From NCBI GenBank assembly GCA_013696185.1, contig JACCZA010000142.1:1-16642 (forward strand): 16,642 nucleotides of DNA, read 5' to 3'. The position numbers and the translations under genes are program-made. Under the pieces are notes generated by a model. That model saw only the letters and a program-made list of their open reading frames with translations. It was not told where the DNA came from and searched no databases. Each line of letters begins with the position of its first letter. Within the stretch, counting starts at the first letter, position 1. The DNA is from Actinomycetota bacterium. GTDB lineage: Bacteria; Actinomycetota; Thermoleophilia; Gaiellales; Gaiellaceae. This document shows, in pieces, positions 16,558 to 16,642 of the stretch.

Positions 16558-16642
16558 TTGCACGCGACGAATAGCGTCGGCGCCGTGAGCGTGCCAGCCG
16601 TCGATCTGCGCAGTACGGCCGGCTACATCGTGGCCGACAGGC
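16558..16642 (+). CDS. Start of an unidentified + strand gene, cut by the window edge
   Basis: An open frame runs from at least 16558 to the window end. Two starts are possible. TTG at 16558, with GGAGGGAG 5 bases upstream, gives LHATNSVGAVSVPAVDLRST and onward. GTG at 16585 gives VSVPAVDLRSTAGYIVADR and lies exactly 7 bases after TAGCGT, the same leaderless arrangement as two other genes here. The visible residues after 16585 read like the first strand of a small beta domain, but they are too few to name a family. Divergent from the sensor kinase gene. Whether the two are related in function cannot be judged. Confidence 0.55.
   Translation, partial: MHATNSVGAVSVPAVDLRSTAGYIVADR
16572..16577 (+). 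promoter_or_regulatory. Possible -10 element (TAGCGT) of the right-edge gene
   Basis: TAGCGT fits TANNNT and is 7 bases before the GTG at 16585. It would produce a leaderless transcript. It competes with the reading in which translation starts at the TTG at 16558 behind a Shine-Dalgarno sequence. Confidence 0.35.

Overview
This window looks like chromosomal DNA from a very GC-rich actinobacterium. The closest fit I can infer is the class Thermoleophilia (Gaiellales/Solirubrobacterales). The evidence is the strong GC bias at third codon positions, an OpcA homologue beside zwf, a mycobacterial-type HisN/ImpC homologue, a PdtaS/PdtaR-like kinase and ANTAR regulator, and several start codons lying a few bases behind a TANNNT -10 box, as in leaderless actinobacterial transcripts. 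No rRNA, tRNA, CRISPR array, transposase or phage gene was recognised. Nothing in codon use suggests recent transfer.

Layout. (1) Positions 1-1103, + strand: the 3' part of a heme O synthase gene (ctaB), apparently fused to the end of a heme A synthase, followed by a translationally coupled 52-residue membrane protein. (2) 1104-2377, + strand: a structured intergenic stretch, a histidinol-phosphatase (hisN) that appears to start at a CTG codon, and a small cysteine-motif protein of unknown function. (3) 2394-12048, - strand: an eight-gene, almost gapless operon for the pentose phosphate pathway, transcribed in the order gluconokinase, tkt, rpiB, tal, pgi, gnd, zwf, opcA. (4) 12070-13935, + strand: an ABC-F ATPase, divergent from the operon across only 21 bp. 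(5) 13945-16423, - strand: a three-gene signalling operon with a dual-GAF HisKA_2 sensor kinase, a Nudix hydrolase and an ANTAR response regulator, all joined by ATGA overlaps. (6) 16424-16642: an intergenic region and the first codons of a + strand gene that runs off the window.

How the genes work together. The large operon lets glucose 6-phosphate (zwf, with its assembly factor opcA) or external gluconate (gluconokinase) enter at 6-phosphogluconate. It decarboxylates that to ribulose 5-phosphate (gnd), interconverts pentose phosphates (rpiB), rearranges them (tkt, tal) and returns fructose 6-phosphate to glucose 6-phosphate (pgi). This is a nearly complete oxidative and non-oxidative cycle. 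6-Phosphogluconolactonase (pgl) and ribulose-phosphate epimerase (rpe) are not in the window. The most unusual unit is the kinase-Nudix-ANTAR operon, in which an enzyme of nucleotide (or related) hydrolysis sits between the two halves of a signalling pair that controls gene expression through RNA binding.
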